In this document: piece by piece, positions 1 to 11,699 of the stretch
Numbering within the stretch: position 1 is the stretch's first letter
How the letters are laid out: each line of letters opens with the position of its first letter
NCBI GenBank assembly: GCA_034401795.1
Contig: CM067369.1
Coordinates: 136,620,000 to 136,683,999, forward strand
Direction of reading: 5' to 3'
Source of the DNA: Chaetoderma sp. LZ-2023a
Taxonomy: Eukaryota > Mollusca > Caudofoveata > Chaetodermatida > Chaetodermatidae
Length of the DNA: 64,000 bases
The notes under the pieces: model-generated
The model's input: the letters and a program-made list of their open reading frames with translations, nothing else
Database searches by the model: none
Told to the model about the DNA's origin: nothing
Program-made: the position numbers and the translations under genes

Positions 1-87
1 CACCTACAGGTATAGGCGCCTCACAGAATGCTGGTAGGCTACTTTTCTTAAAATGGCATGGAGCTCACCGGATTGATGTTAGCAATA

Positions 88-434
88 GATTTTCTGGACT
101 GTGATGAACCGTTGAAAATAAAATTGTTAAAATTGAATACTTTTAGAGGCTTAAATTGTGTGCCTAGATGTAATGAAGCGAAATAAGTCTTAGCATAGGA
201 TGATTTCATTGCGTATAAATTAATATAATTCTTTGTCAAATTGAATTAGAGGTACGAGTCACTAATTCAAATTCAAGACTAACATGCGAAATTAATTTAT
301 GCGGAATGAAATCGTGATATGTAAAAATTTATGTCGTTTCGTTCCATAGACGGACACAATTTAGGTCTCTAAATGTATACAATTTTAACAATTTTGTTTT
401 CAAATGTTTTAGTATGAATATGCACCTTTAAAAA
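88..434. mobile_element. Family F palindromic MITE, copy 1
   Basis: The two halves are imperfect reverse complements: the left half contains TTAGAGGC-like and GATGATTTCATT blocks that reappear inverted on the right. The right end reads ATGCACCTTTAAA, matching the intact copy at 49,303-49,650. The left terminus is degraded. It is non-coding. The small open frames here are by-products of the palindrome. Confidence 0.75.
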
Positions 435-439
435 CTTAT

Positions 440-610
440 ATCAGCAGTGGTCTTGAAAAATGTGCATTTGCATACCAAGAGAAGACTATTTTTGAAAATG
501 TATCACTGGAATGACTGAGCCAGTCAGTCCAGTGATAAATCTTCAAAAAAAGTCCTTTCATGGTCTGCAAATTGACATTTTCTATGAGAAAATTGACATT
601 TTCTTTAACA
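440..610. mobile_element. Family A palindromic MITE, copy 1
   Basis: It carries the A core: a block like CAAGAGAAGACTATTTTTGA, then CACTGGAATGACTG, then both inverted. The centre is short and the outer TTAA ends are eroded. By comparison with better copies it is a non-autonomous element. Confidence 0.75.
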
Positions 611-1181
611 AATTTGACCGTCAAATGGTTACATTAGACTTCATATCGGGGTTGACCTGAAAATAAAGTATTATTTGATATTTCCTTTAACGATTGAATG
701 CGACACATGAAAATGCACATGCCCTCAAAATGCTGTTAGACACTTTGGCTAATAAATCTGGTTGAGGAAATGTAACAAATCAGCCCAAAATTGTCCATGA
801 CTTAATATTTTAAAACCTTTGTTTAAAAACATAAATTATTCTGTTTCTGTAACGCTTTCCATTGATGTTCGCCAAATGCAGATGAGCTACCCCACTGAAT
901 GTTGCTTTTCCCAATAACATATCACGACAATACATATCAAGACAATACATATTTCTTTACAAAAATCATCTCATTTTCATCTCATTCCATAGCCAATTGG
1001 CAGCCAATTTATGCAAAGGTTAAAAATGGAGCCAACATTTAGTATTATGAGGTACGCTGCCATCGCTGGTGGCAATTCAGCAACCGCGATAAAAACGTAC
1101 ATCGGTTAAGAGAGACGCAGAGTAGCATTGCATTAAGAACAAGTGCAGAGATTATTGTGCACTCCAAACAATTAGCTACCC
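611..1181. other. Gene-free AT-rich interval
   Basis: I see no coding frame with recognisable content, no tandem repeat and no clear match to the repeat families elsewhere in the window. Confidence 0.5.
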
Positions 1182-1379
1182 CAGGGGCGGATCCAGGAGG
1201 TCATTTGCTGGGTGGGGGGGGGGGGGCGGGCACCCAAAATTTCAAGGGAGTTAACTCTTGCAAATGGGCTTACTCCGCCACCAGCGGGTAAGTAAACATA
1301 ATTTACAGCTCTGCCCCGGGGGGGGGGGAGTGGTGGCACGTGGCCCCGTGTGCGCCACCCCACCTTGATTCCGCCACTG
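1182..1379. mobile_element. hAT-like MITE with poly-G tracts
   Basis: The left end is CAGGGGCGGATCCAGG and the right end is the reverse complement of CAGTGGCGGAATCAAGG, giving imperfect inverted repeats. CAGGGGCGGATCC-type ends are typical of hAT elements in invertebrates. Two long G runs lie inside. An 8 bp target duplication is not evident (AGCTACCC left, AGCCCTTG right), so the superfamily call is tentative. Confidence 0.55.
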
Positions 1380-3889
1380 AGCCCTTGATCAAGCATACCA
1401 ACCGCAATTAATTTTAGCTACCATCCAATAGCTATCTAAATCTCGAATAGAAATTACCCTACCCTACCCACTCCACTTCTCCGTTTTCACTGACGTGCTC
1501 ACGAGATGCATTTGCTTCTATTGAATGTTCTGGGGTTAAGATATACAGAAAAAATTGTCATAAAATAACTTGCAAACCTCCAGACAAAACTGGCCATTTT
1601 GCATTTCCGATTGGCTATACACATAGCCTATCTGAATAGTACAATGGAAAATGCCTGATAGGTTTACATTTTACTGTAGACAATTTTCTTTGTTCACGTG
1701 CATTCTGAGGGGCACATACACCAGTCCGTTACTTTAGCTTACTGAATGATACCCATTGGAATTCTAGCTGCTTTTAGATCTTGAAGTAAACACGAATGGA
1801 AATGTTGGGGACGATACCGAAAGACTTAAGCATGCTCTAAGTGCACTTAATCGATCTCGGTGTCCGTGTAAACAGCATCTCAAATGCCGTCTCTCTGCCG
1901 GTTACTCTCGTTGGGAATTGTCTTGGTAGCACTGGCCGCCAGTTAAAGATGAGCGTGCCCATAATGAGCCCAACATCAACGCAGTGGAGTAATGCGTACT
2001 CGAAGGTTACCACTCCTCATCCGAGATGGGTGATGTACGCTCTACAGTCATGTGTCAACCCGGTTGAGAAGGCGGCTGTGGACAAGCCCCACCCACCAAC
2101 CCCTCCCCAGCCTAGCACCCATGCCAGCGACACTATAAGGCGCTAACAATTTTAACCCAATAGCACAGCTCAGAAATTACTTCAAATATTTAAAAAAAAA
2201 TAAATATAACATACTGTTGACTATTTTGAACATTATAGTCTGGAAGAATCTTCACCGCTCGTTGTTTAAGAGTATATACACACTTTCTTGCTGATTCTGT
2301 AAGGTCTGGTACACTTTAACAAGTCCACCGGGTGCCTGGACAATTTTCTTTCGCCCACTTAAAATAACGTCATTCAAGCAATTTTGAAATACGCATAGTC
2401 TCTGTTTACGTCGCATGTTTAACTTAAATCCATAATGCATTGCCATTTAATTTCACATCTATGATACATTATATGAAGCTATATAATAAGTTATAAAACT
2501 TGGTAACCATATTTACTTAGGAATTAGCATTATCCAGTAATATCCGCATTAAATACCCTTACGAAAACTGGTTACTACTGATATCCTCCATCGCTTAGCC
2601 GTAACCATTTTTCAGCTTAGTCAGAAAAGCAGTCACACCAACATTAGCATGGGAATGCATCATAATTTGTCATATTCTAGAGGATATTTATTAAGCATAT
2701 TCAATATTGCAAAATTGCTATGCAGTAATACGAGGGGAGACTGGAGTTGGTTGGAACAGTTTGGAAAATATTCATCGCTGTGAGATACTATTAGAAAAAC
2801 TTTAGGTGAGAGAAAAGGCATTACTGTATCAACTAATGACCAAGAGTTGTATGAGATCGCTGCATGCTTATGTCGCTTGGTTATATCCTGAGCAGTTTAA
2901 AAACTATGTAAACAGACTTGAGTTTTGTAGGCAACAGAGGAAATTTCATGTCTGAAAGTGGCATGGAGGATGTCCTCATTTCTGCTTTTGATGGTGTATC
3001 AAAAATGCTGAAGTGGGAAGGAGGAGTGGTGGGGGGGGGGGGGGTTACCTACACAGTGAACGAGCCCGTAAGCTGGAAAACAGCATCCCCAAGTGTTACT
3101 GCGAAAGTGTGGTTTGAAATTTTGATAAAGCCAGTACCTATAATACTGTTATTTGTAAGACCACGGTTTGAGGGCTGATTGCCTCATACAACTATGTGCA
3201 GTAAAAGCCACGATTCCGTACTTTTCTTTCATCTAAACATTTCAACCATCCAAAATATGGTTTGTACTGCTTACGTGAAATAGAATGTCTCCCCGATCCT
3301 GTGCTGCAGCGATTTATCAAAGGACAACATGTAACTCCCCATAGTAACCTGTTACGGGATGTGAACTGATATCTATCAAACCCGCCCGTACGCGGTATGG
3401 TACTTGTGGGAGCATTGACAAATCTATCTGCAATCAAAAAATACTGTACACATAGATAGCAATCTCATCTATGATATAGCCATCTTAACGGAGACTAGAG
3501 ATGAGACTCGTGTTTTGTCGCACAAATAACAGGGCGTGAGTTAAATTCGAAGTGACAGATCCAATATAAGAGCGAAGCTGAATACTTGCCTCGATCCAAT
3601 GGGCTATATTTATCAACCCAGTGCCTTACTAAAAGCCGTTGCTAGTCTCAGTAGTGTCAATGCATACTATTCGGTCAGACTAGGTACTGCTCTATGGTGA
3701 TATCATAAAGGTATATGTCCAGAGGGCGTCCATAGCTCGCTAACTACTCCGCTATAAAGATTAACCTTGTACCACGACATTCTCCAGTTAATGCTTCTAA
3801 AACGATCACCATATAAACCATTAGAAAAAATTCCTAACAGCACATCGCCATCAGTTCTAATATGAAATAGTTGTTGGGGGTCACAAGCT
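1380..3889. other. Long gene-free interval
   Basis: I found no recognisable gene, RNA or transposon. The longest frame (1,841-2,146, +) encodes about 101 residues of low-complexity Pro/Thr-rich sequence with no motif I recognise. A 12 bp G run occurs near 3,031. The interval may hold decayed single-copy sequence. Confidence 0.45.
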
Positions 3890-4110
3890 AGCAGGTCTTT
3901 AAGCCTTTAAGGACGACGCGGGCCAAAAACAACCTATGAAGTGGTCATGAGGAGTGTCAATTTGCGGGCCAACTGAAGACTATTTTTGAAAATTTACCAC
4001 TGGAATGGCTGGCTCGATAACCGAGCCAGTCATTCTAATGGTAAAATTTCCAAAATAGTCTCGTCTTGGCCTGCAAATGGACATTCAATAAATAAATATT
4101 AAAATTTTTT
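3890..4110. mobile_element. Family A MITE, copy 2
   Basis: A near-complete palindrome. The core TACCACTGGAATGGCTGG is followed by its inverted half around CCAGTCATTC. The left end reads TTTAAGCCTTTAAGGACGA, a decayed TTAACCCTTT end. The next A copy follows directly in the same layout. Confidence 0.8.
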
Positions 4111-4350
4111 CAACAAATTTCAACGACGCCGGGCAAAAACGACCGCTGCAGTCGTCTTGGGGAATGCTCATTTTCAAGCCAAGTGAAGACTATTTTTGAG
4201 AATTTAAAACTGGAATGAGTGGGTCGATAACCGAGCCAGTCATTCCAATGATACATTTTCAAAAATAGTCTCGTTTTGGCCTGCAAATGGACATTCAAAT
4301 AATAAATATTTAATTTCTTTTCTACAAATGTAGTCATTAAACAACTCTGT
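4111..4350. mobile_element. Family A MITE, copy 3 (tandem with copy 2)
   Basis: It has the same palindromic core as the preceding copy, about 200 bp downstream, including GCCGGGCAAAAACGACCGC at the left and a GGCCTGCAAATGGACATTC arm at the right. The two copies share both flanking arms, so one likely arose by tandem duplication of the other. Confidence 0.8.
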
Positions 4351-4851
4351 TCTGAAGAATTGCTATATTTTGACACCAAACCATGAATGTACAGCACAAT
4401 CTACGCCAGTAAAGAAGTTATTGGTTTGGTTGGCGTCTATCGAGTCCCTGATTCCAGGTCACATTAACTCCATTCTAGGCGGGTTTTATTTCAGTCGATT
4501 ATTGGTAACTTCCCCAGCTTTCAACTGGTAGCCATTTATACTCCTGGGTGGAGAGGCGGCAACGAAGAGTGAAGGAGATTGCCCATGTTGCCAGCGATCG
4601 TCAGTTGGCCGAAGGTCGCCAGTTTCACGGCTCTGCTCGTTCCCACCCGAGCTACCGCCTCCTCAACGCCAATAACACAGATTCAGATTCAGATTTTTCA
4701 GATTCTATATTTACACCCAAGCCACATAATGGCATATGGGGAATATGAATTTACAGAAATTATAAATGTTATGGCGATCAGACATTATATATCAATTCAT
4801 AATTACATATTTTGGTATTTATCTAGTTATATAACCACTGTTTGTGCTTTC

Positions 4852-4855
<4 letters not shown>
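4351..4855. other. Gene-free interval before the AGY repeat
   Basis: Two overlapping frames (4,548-4,748 and 4,579-5,001) are open. The longer owes most of its length to a serine-codon microsatellite. There is no recognisable domain, splice signal or conserved motif. Confidence 0.45.
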
Positions 4856-4937
<82 letters not shown>

Positions 4938-4998
4938 CAGCAGCAGTAGCGATAGCAGTAGCAGTAGCAGTAGCAATAGCAGTAGCAGTAGTACTTCA
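4856..4998. repeat. (AGT)n/(AGC)n trinucleotide repeat
   Basis: Roughly 45 tandem AGT then AGC triplets with interspersed variants. Read on the plus strand they spell poly-Ser, and on the minus strand poly-Leu. Neither reading has supporting coding context, so I treat it as a microsatellite. Confidence 0.95.
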
Positions 4999-5418
4999 TA
5001 ATTAGTAATGACAGAATTATTACTGTTATTGTACCGCCATCTCAATAACAAAGTACTAAAATTATAGTGGTCATATTGTGGGGGTCATCAGTGTTTAGAT
5101 TATAATAAATATATAATAACTGATTATAAAAAATGTCAGATTGGTATTCTTAGAAATGGGTTATTGCTGTACATAAGGTAGTCATTTTTTAAAACACCAT
5201 AATGCTGTGTTATGTGTGGCAATCCAATGTAGTAAGATTTGCTTTGTAATACCGCGCATGTAACGCAGAGTATGGCAGTATTGCATTGCATCACATCATA
5301 CAAATGTTTTGTACAATATCATTTCCTATTGTGACATACTATTCTAAGGTAAAGGACATGACATGGCACGATATGCTACAAAAGTATAAACTAGTATAAT
5401 ACAGCACCTCTTTTCCGT
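4999..5418. other. Gene-free interval
   Basis: AT-rich, with no recognisable gene or repeat. Confidence 0.4.
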
Positions 5419-5826
5419 AATGGACTTTCCATTTTTAGCTATGCCCCGCCCATCCCTAGCTAAGCTCCACCCGCGCCTTGTCCGTGTTGGGATCGACCGA
5501 TCTCTGAACTCCCTCACTATCAATTTCCAGAAAACTACGCAGGTAAGCTGTTGAATATTTGGAAACTAATTCGACTGGGCGCTGTTGCTGCCTATGGCAG
5601 CAACAGCGCACCAGTCAAATTGGTTTCAAAATATTTAACAGCATGTTTATTAATAGCCAAAACATACAATTCGTACAGCGTGTCGGACTATTAAGCGTTA
5701 AAGACGGGATATATCGAATCATTCATGGCGTCATGATTATGACGTCATCATACACGCACGCTTACCTGACGTCATATAATGTAAGATCATCGATGGATAC
5801 TCTGGAAAGGTGGATTCTGGCCAAGG
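5419..5826. mobile_element. Family B MITE, copy 1 (complete)
   Basis: The ends are AATGGACTTTCCAT and the inverted CTGGAAAGGTGGATT. From the left it carries a TAGCTATGCCCCGCCC block, a GATCGACCGATC block, and a central hairpin around GGCAGCAACAGCGC with flanking TTGAATATTT arms. It then has AATTCGTACA and several TGACGTCA-type sites. It is about 408 bp long and has no coding capacity. Confidence 0.85.
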
Positions 5827-5899
5827 GTGCCAAGGTGGTAGTCTGTCAGATTTGTCATTGCTATACCTTAGAGCTAAAAATATATTTTAGTCGAACTGC

Positions 5900-6360
5900 A
5901 GTAAGATAAAAAAGTCTCTATTTTGGAAACAATGCTGCTGAAAGCTGTTGCGTTTTAGTTTCTGGCATACGTCTTCGTGATTTCACAGACACACATTCAA
6001 CCCAAGTTTGGAAAAGATCGCTCAATTAGAGTTATTGAAAAATGCTTCAAAGATATCTATTTTGAAAATATTGTTGCTGAAAGCTGTTTCGGTTGCGGGA
6101 TTAGCCTTTGGCTACAAAATTGGCATACGTGCTCGAGACCACATTGGTAAGCTTCCACGTTACGGTTGGAGAAAATTGCACCAGTAGAACCAGTGCTATT
6201 GAAGAATGCGTAAAATTTATATTTTGTAAACTGTTGCGAAAAGCCGCTGCTGCTGCGTTTCAGACCCCAAACGTGGTATATGCGCTCGGGACCATCCGCG
6301 CATACTTCCCTCCAAATTTGAACACGATCCTTTCAGTAAAAGCAGAGTTATTCAAAACAT
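5900..6360. repeat. Degenerate ~150 bp tandem repeat, about three units
   Basis: A block resembling TTTTGGAAACAATGCTGCTGAA recurs near 5,917, 6,054 and 6,212. Each is followed by a GGCATACGT..TCG segment and then ATTGAA(A/G)AATGC. The units are strongly diverged. The small open frame at 6,108-6,365 falls wholly inside the array. Confidence 0.6.
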
Positions 6361-6361
6361 A

Positions 6362-6363
6362 TT

Positions 6364-6427
<64 letters not shown>

Positions 6428-6475
6428 CCACCACCAACAACAACAACAACAACAATAACAATTACAACAACAAGC
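6362..6475. repeat. (CAA)n microsatellite
   Basis: More than 30 CAA triplets with a short CCA interruption and a few TAA/TTA variants towards the right. Confidence 0.97.
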
Positions 6476-6519
6476 ACTCCATGCTCGATATACCCTTGCG
6501 TCTTGCGACGCGGGTAAAA

Positions 6520-7250
6520 ACGTGTTCTTTTTTCCTGACTATTATTGGAGTGGAAGCCATTGCTGCTTATCCGATTATATTCAAAATATCAAACAGAGCA
6601 TTTCTTACATTGTGTTCAAATTTGTAACGCGCTTCTGTTTTTGTTGTTTCGGAAACGTGTTAACTTATTTATGAACCGGGGGTCTATACAAAATAGGGCA
6701 AACTTTCTCTAATGTAGGCTATAAAATAACCGCTGGCTGTTTAGGAATGAAGTCAACTGAAAGACATTTATTCCTAATGCGGTAATCGCATCCTGTCAGA
6801 GTACTTTCAACAGATTTATCCCTGCAGGTTTTATTTGAAATGGGGTTACTCTGCTTGTCTGGATGACGGCATTTATCGTCGTGCGTGAATCATACATATG
6901 CAGATTACCTGGACCAGTGTGTGCCATTATTATGTAGCTCAAGCGAACATTTATTGACTTTATTCCATCATTACGGGAATGGGAGTTCAGATTATCCCCG
7001 CTAGGTATACCCTCTGAGACATGGTCTAACGAGCTCCCGTACCATTAACGTTTAACACTCTGGTGTAAATTTTTTTTTCATTTTCAAACTAAATTAAAAT
7101 ATGAACTGGTGTTCCTTTTTCAACAAATTTGCTGGAAGATGTTGCTGTCATAGACAGCAACATCGTCTACCAAAATTGTTGAAAGATGTACACCAGTTTT
7201 TTCGCTATTGACACAGTAAACGATCGAATTGTGGCATCGGTGTGGTAAGG
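6520..7250. mobile_element. Family C-like hairpin elements (remnants)
   Basis: At 6,540-6,680 there is a right-half remnant (CAAAATATCAAACAGAGCAT then TTCTTACAT). At 7,130-7,195 there is a clear hairpin: TTGCTGGAAGATGTTGCTGT, a short loop, then an inverted arm ending in CACCAG. The arms resemble family C at 48,602. Between them is ordinary AT-rich sequence. Confidence 0.5.
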
Positions 7251-7795
7251 GGTTATTCCGGCTTTACACTACCTCCCCTTGCAAACCGTAACCTAATTGA
7301 AGATTAAAACGACCGTATGTTGAATATTTAATGAGATAAAACGGATTTCCATCAACACTAGCGTATTCCGGCTTGAGCGGTGAAGATGTAGCGTACCGGT
7401 ACCTTATAGGAGCTGCCTGAAGGAATACACGAATCTTGGGTATACAGTACATATTTTAATCTTTTGCATCACGACGCGTCACAATACAATGACGGAAATT
7501 ATGTAATGATTTATTCCAATTAATAAATCGATAACGTCAGTACTGTAGATAATACCATTACTTACAGTTTATACTCACGCCGCCGAGAGCTGGTGTGAGT
7601 ATTGCGGTTGGTGCCGTCTGTTCGTTTGTCATACAGCCACGTCTGTTTGTAATGTCTGTCTGTTCATCCGAGGTATATCTCCGGAATCCTATGAAATAGA
7701 ATCTCCCAATTTAGAACATACATTCATATTATGAGAGGCTAGACACATTTTTAGTTTTGGTGCAAAAGGTAAAAAAATTCGAGGTCACGATATAG
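7251..7795. other. Gene-free interval
   Basis: No gene is recognised. From about 7,590 there are CTGTC-rich segments and a GGTATATCTCCGGAATC block that resemble the satellite-like sequence that follows. Confidence 0.4.
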
Positions 7796-7876
7796 ATTGA
7801 TTCCAACAGGGAGAGTGTGAGGGTGGAGCGTAGCTAGAGATGGGCGTGGCATGGCTAAAACTGGAAAGGTTCATTC
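7796..7876. mobile_element. Family B fragment (one end)
   Basis: This matches only the B terminus: AGCTAGAGATGGGCGTGGC, then GGCTAAAACTGGAAAGGTTC. The hairpin and the other half are missing. Confidence 0.65.
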
Positions 7877-7919
7877 GCTGCACGGCTGGGATTTGAGTAG
7901 GGGGTGGAACCTCAACAGC

Positions 7920-8560
7920 TTAAAATAACCCCTCCTCCGTTATTTATGAACAGATCTCGATAAAACTTGACAGGGATATTCTATAGGCCACTTTCGACAT
8001 AGATACAGATTTTCGATCGACTGCCCTGCTGGTGATTAAAACCGTGGTCCACCCTTCTCCAAGCGCATCCCATCCCTTATTGATGAACAGATTTGGATAA
8101 CGTTCGAGAATGGTGTTCGCTTGGTCTCTCTCGATAGCTTTTACGGAGCAGGATTTTAGATTCACTACCCTGGTGGGGCTTAGAAGGGTGTATGTATGTA
8201 TGATTACTGTATTCTGCGGCTGTAGCAGTAGACACATCATACAGCTGCAATGAGCCCTTCTTCGTTTTTGCCCACTGTGTCTTGTCCTCAGCCGAATTCC
8301 TTAGCTTCCTCAGGTCCATTCTTGACTTGAGTGTACCGAGTCCTGATTTCTTGAGGTAGATTTATGATTTAGAAGGATGTACCGCCCTTAAATTTTGTTA
8401 TCGTTTCTCCTCCGTTACTGAGGATCGTTATTGGCGAATGGATCTTGATCAACCTTGAAAGGGAGGTGGGTGTTGGGGGCTGGGGATGGGCTGGAGCCGA
8501 TTTTCGATTTACCTCATGATGGGGTTTAGAAGGACGCCCAGCTCTAAATATTATGATCTG
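7920..8560. repeat. Degenerate satellite interrupted by a LINE 3' fragment
   Basis: Blocks like CCTCCTCCGTTATTTATGAAC, each followed by GATCT.GAT and then GATTTTCGAT..AC, occur near 7,928, 8,062 and 8,403. The normal spacing of about 135-150 bp is stretched in the last interval by the insertion at about 8,170-8,360. Confidence 0.5.
8170..8345 (-). pseudogene. LINE 3'-end fragment
   Basis: About 170 bp match the low-coordinate part of the LINE remnant at 16,510-16,820, for example CAGCCGAATTCCTTAGCTTC and CATTCTTGACTTGAGTGTAC. In the longer copy the reverse strand encodes the tail of a reverse-transcriptase protein, so this is a 5'-truncated insertion. Confidence 0.7.
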
Positions 8561-8569
8561 TATTCGAAT

Positions 8570-8790
8570 TTGTTCAAGAAAATTTAAATTTTCTCATAGA
8601 AAAAGTCCATTTGCAGACCAAGAGAAACCTATTTTTGAAAATTTCCCACTGGAATGGCTGGCTCTGTGATCGAGCCAGTCCTACCAGCGGTACAATTGCA
8701 AAAATATCCTTCTCTTGGTCCGCAAATAGACATTTCTCAAGACCACCACAGAAGCCGTTTTTTAGCTGATATGAGTGTTAAATAGTTAAT
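8570..8790. mobile_element. Family A MITE, copy 4
   Basis: The palindrome contains CCACTGGAATGGCTGGCTC, an inverted GAGCCAGTCC arm and CTTCTCTTGGTCCGCAAA. The right end decays to GTTAAATAGTTAA, consistent with an old TTAA boundary. Confidence 0.8.
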
Positions 8791-8889
8791 CTCTAATTCC
8801 CAGAATTTCTATTTCACCACGCAGCCAGAGCGTAATTAATTTAAACACAATGACAGACAAAACCGAGGATGATAATTGGCATGTCGATA

Positions 8890-8935
8890 CACGCAGGCAT
8901 GCGCGCACGCGCGCACGCACGCATGCACTTAGAAC
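8890..8935. repeat. CGCA-rich microsatellite
   Basis: Short alternating purine-pyrimidine tract of GCGCACGCACGCATGC type. Confidence 0.85.
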
Positions 8936-9398
8936 CAGCGCAGTAAGTCTAGGCAGAGTGATATATTATTTTCTAAGTTGAATTCACGTCGTAGCCAGGT
9001 GTGTAGTATTTACGTTTCGCATCCCAAGCAGAGAAATCGCCATGCTTACAACTTACAAGTATTGGTATCAATTTATACAAAGACAGAAAAGTATATGTAT
9101 ATTTATTTCCTTTTTGTTGCCACCAGCGTTGTATATACATCCTTGGTGAGTCAGATAATATTTTCTTATACTAATAGGCTACTATTCGATGCTTCCGTTG
9201 TATCCATCTGGCCATTTATAACCCGTTTGTGGCCCAACAAACCAGCAAGGGTGGGCCCATATGTCAAATTCTTTGCGATGTAGGCCATAATAAATATTAT
9301 GTGAATATTTTGAAAATGGAGAAGGTCAAATTACCGAAATTTTCAACTTCGTTTCAGTATCATAATCCATATATTTACTATACCTACTTTGAATCTAA

Positions 9399-9487
9399 AA
9401 GCGTGTTGTCACTGAAGAGTTAATCGCGAATAACGCCATACCTCAGTATTGGGCTACGCCGGTTATGTCTCCTGTGAGAACACGACC
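9399..9487. mobile_element. Family E MITE, copy 1 (Harbinger-like)
   Basis: It is about 89 bp, with ends AAGCGTGTTGTCACTGA and the inverted CCTGTGAGAACACGACC. Both sides are flanked by TAA. Internal GAATAACGCC is shared with the copy at 14,259. Ends of the GGCCGTGTTC type with a 3 bp TAA duplication are typical of PIF/Harbinger. Confidence 0.6.
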
Positions 9488-9609
9488 TAAGATTCTGAAA
9501 TGGCAATGTTCACAAGTCACAGACTCGCGTATTCAAATGCTGGCTGAGATTATTGTTTGTTTACATCACCAGCGAAATACATTAACGCATCGTCACTCTA
9601 GTTGGCAAT

Positions 9610-9803
9610 AAACCGGCTTTTGCAGTGGTCTGCGGAGAAAATTAATGTCCATTTGCGTACTAAGTGATTCAGAAAACTATTTTTTTAAATTTACAACTGG
9701 AATGACTGGCTCGATAATCGAGGCAGTCATTCCCGTGGTAAATTAAAAAAAATAATATTCTCTGCAAATTTCTTGAATAAATTTGAAAGTTAAAGGGTTA
9801 ACA
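9610..9803. mobile_element. Family A MITE, copy 5
   Basis: A complete palindromic core (GGAATGACTGGCTCGATAAT and its inverse). The right terminus is TTAAAGGGTTAA, a good piggyBac-type end. Confidence 0.82.
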
Positions 9804-10388
9804 TAATACCGCGAACTCTGTCAACACCCCGTATGTTCTGGTCTGTGTTTATGGAACTTGGCACTAATGGTCAGAATTGATGCGCGCCATATATCTATAT
9901 ATGAACCCATTAGCACAAATTATCATAGCAACAAGGCTTTCAGCCCGTTTCATGTTTCTCGATTTGAACACACGAGTAATATTGAACGAAAGATTTTCAT
10001 TGGTTAGATAACGTGTAATAATCCCAAACGTCCCGTGACACTGCAAATGTTTCATAGCGACGACGACCGTGAACATATAAACAAGCCAGGGTACGTTGAT
10101 TTAAATTATATATACTACCTAGTTATGCAATACGTTTTTAATTTACATGATATACGCAGAAATTTTACAAGCTGGGTTAAAAGTAAAACTCATTTCCGAA
10201 ATAACAATATTTCTTTGTTTGTCATTATATTTTTGACGCAATCTTCAGATCGTTTATCAAGAGGTGCGTTACAGCGACGAAAACGAACGACGCAAAATGG
10301 CGCTTTCAAATGGGTTTCAGGGATCGATTTTATTGAAATATTTTTCAAGTTATCAGTTTACATGATAAATAGAATCTCAAACTCGGCC
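9804..10388. other. Gene-free interval
   Basis: Frames of 70 and 136 codons overlap here on opposite strands (9,864-10,076 and 10,035-10,445). Neither has a recognisable domain, and the second runs into the minisatellite region. I do not support a gene. Confidence 0.4.
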
Positions 10389-10460
10389 CCATTTCATATC
10401 ACTATTATCAACCTCGTCGAAAATTATCCACATTGCTCTCGCTAAAGCTCGTGTAATGTG

Positions 10461-11415
10461 TTAATGATATGAAATGGTTGATAATAGTGATAAGAAATGG
10501 TTGATAATAATTATATGAAATGGTTGACAATAGTGATATGAAATGGTTGATAATAGTGATATGAAATGGTTGATAATAGTGATATGAAATGGTTGATAAT
10601 ACTGATATGAAATGGTTGATAATTGTGATATGAAATGGTTGATAATAGTAATATGAAATGGTTGATAATTGTGATATGAAATGGTTGATAATAGTGATAC
10701 GAAATGGTTGATAATAGTGATACGAAATGGTTGATAATAGTGATATGAAATGGTTGATAATAGTGATATGAAATGGTTGATAATAGTTATATGAAATGGT
10801 TGATAATAGTGGTATGAAATGGTTGATAATTGTGATATGAAATGGTTGATAATAGTGATATGAAATGGTTGACAATAGTGATATGAAATGGTTGATAATA
10901 ATGATAGGAAATGGGTGATAATAGTGATATGAAATGGTTGATAATAATGATATGAAATGGTTGATAATTGTGATATGAAATGGTTGATAATAGTTATATG
11001 AAATGGTTGATAATAGTGATATGAAATGGTTGATAATAATGATAGGAAATGGGTGATAATAGTGATATGAAATGGTTGATAATAGTTATATGAAATGGTT
11101 GATAATAGTGGTATGAAATGGTTGATAATTGTGATATGAAATGGTTGATAATAGTAATATGAAATGGTTGACAATAGTGATATGAAATGGTTGATAATAA
11201 TGATAGGAAATGGGTGATAATAGTGATATGAAATGGTTGATAATAATGATATGAAATGGTTGATAATTGTGATATGAAATGGTTGATAATAGTGATATGA
11301 AATGGTTGATAATTGTGATATGAAATGGTTGATAATAATGATATGAAATGGTTGATAATAATGATAGGAAATGGTTGATAATAGTGATGTGAAATGGTTA
11401 ATAATAGTTATATGA
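10461..11415. repeat. 23 bp minisatellite, about 41 units
   Basis: The unit is close to GATATGAAATGGTTGATAAT plus AGT. Variant units (AATTGT, AATAAT, GGGTGA) recur in the same order, suggesting higher-order amplification. Because 23 is not a multiple of 3, the long reverse-strand frames with HITIINHF-type repeats are by-products of a stop-free unit. One inverted unit sits outside the array at 10,389-10,412. Confidence 0.97.
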
Positions 11416-11519
11416 AATTGAACTCGTTCCAATTCCTCTTTATATCTAATTTCACTCCACAATAATGAAATTTATTAATGATTTAACCAGCAAGACATAT
11501 TCTGTATAATGGAAGAAAT

Positions 11520-11625
11520 ATTATGTTGAAAGTTGAAAATAATTTGACTGGGAGGTGTTGCTGTGCAAGAGCTACCGGCCCAATTAGTTTCAAAATACTC
11601 AACGGCTGTTCTGTAGACGCAGAAT
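11520..11625. mobile_element. Family B/C-type hairpin remnant
   Basis: TAATTTGACTGGGAGGTGTT, a short loop, then CCAATTAGTTTCAAAATACTC form the arms of the B core. None of the flanking B sequence is present. Confidence 0.6.
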
Positions 11626-11699
11626 ATAGTAGAACCTGCGACGTTGAAATTTCAAGTATTAAACTTACCAATCTCTATAGCAGAGTCTACCTCTCTCAA

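Noticed and set aside
1841-2146. 101-codon plus-strand ORF
   Set aside because: No recognisable domain, Pro-rich end, no splice or repeat support. The length is expected by chance in a window of this size.
10461-11415. CRISPR array
   Set aside because: The repeats are directly adjacent with no unique spacers, and the context is animal DNA. The same applies to the 19 bp array at 20.1-21.1 kb.
10408-11462. Long reverse-strand ORFs of 333 and 155 codons with HITIINHF-type repeats
   Set aside because: They lie entirely in a 23 bp minisatellite. A unit of 23 bp without stops in one strand stays open in all frames.
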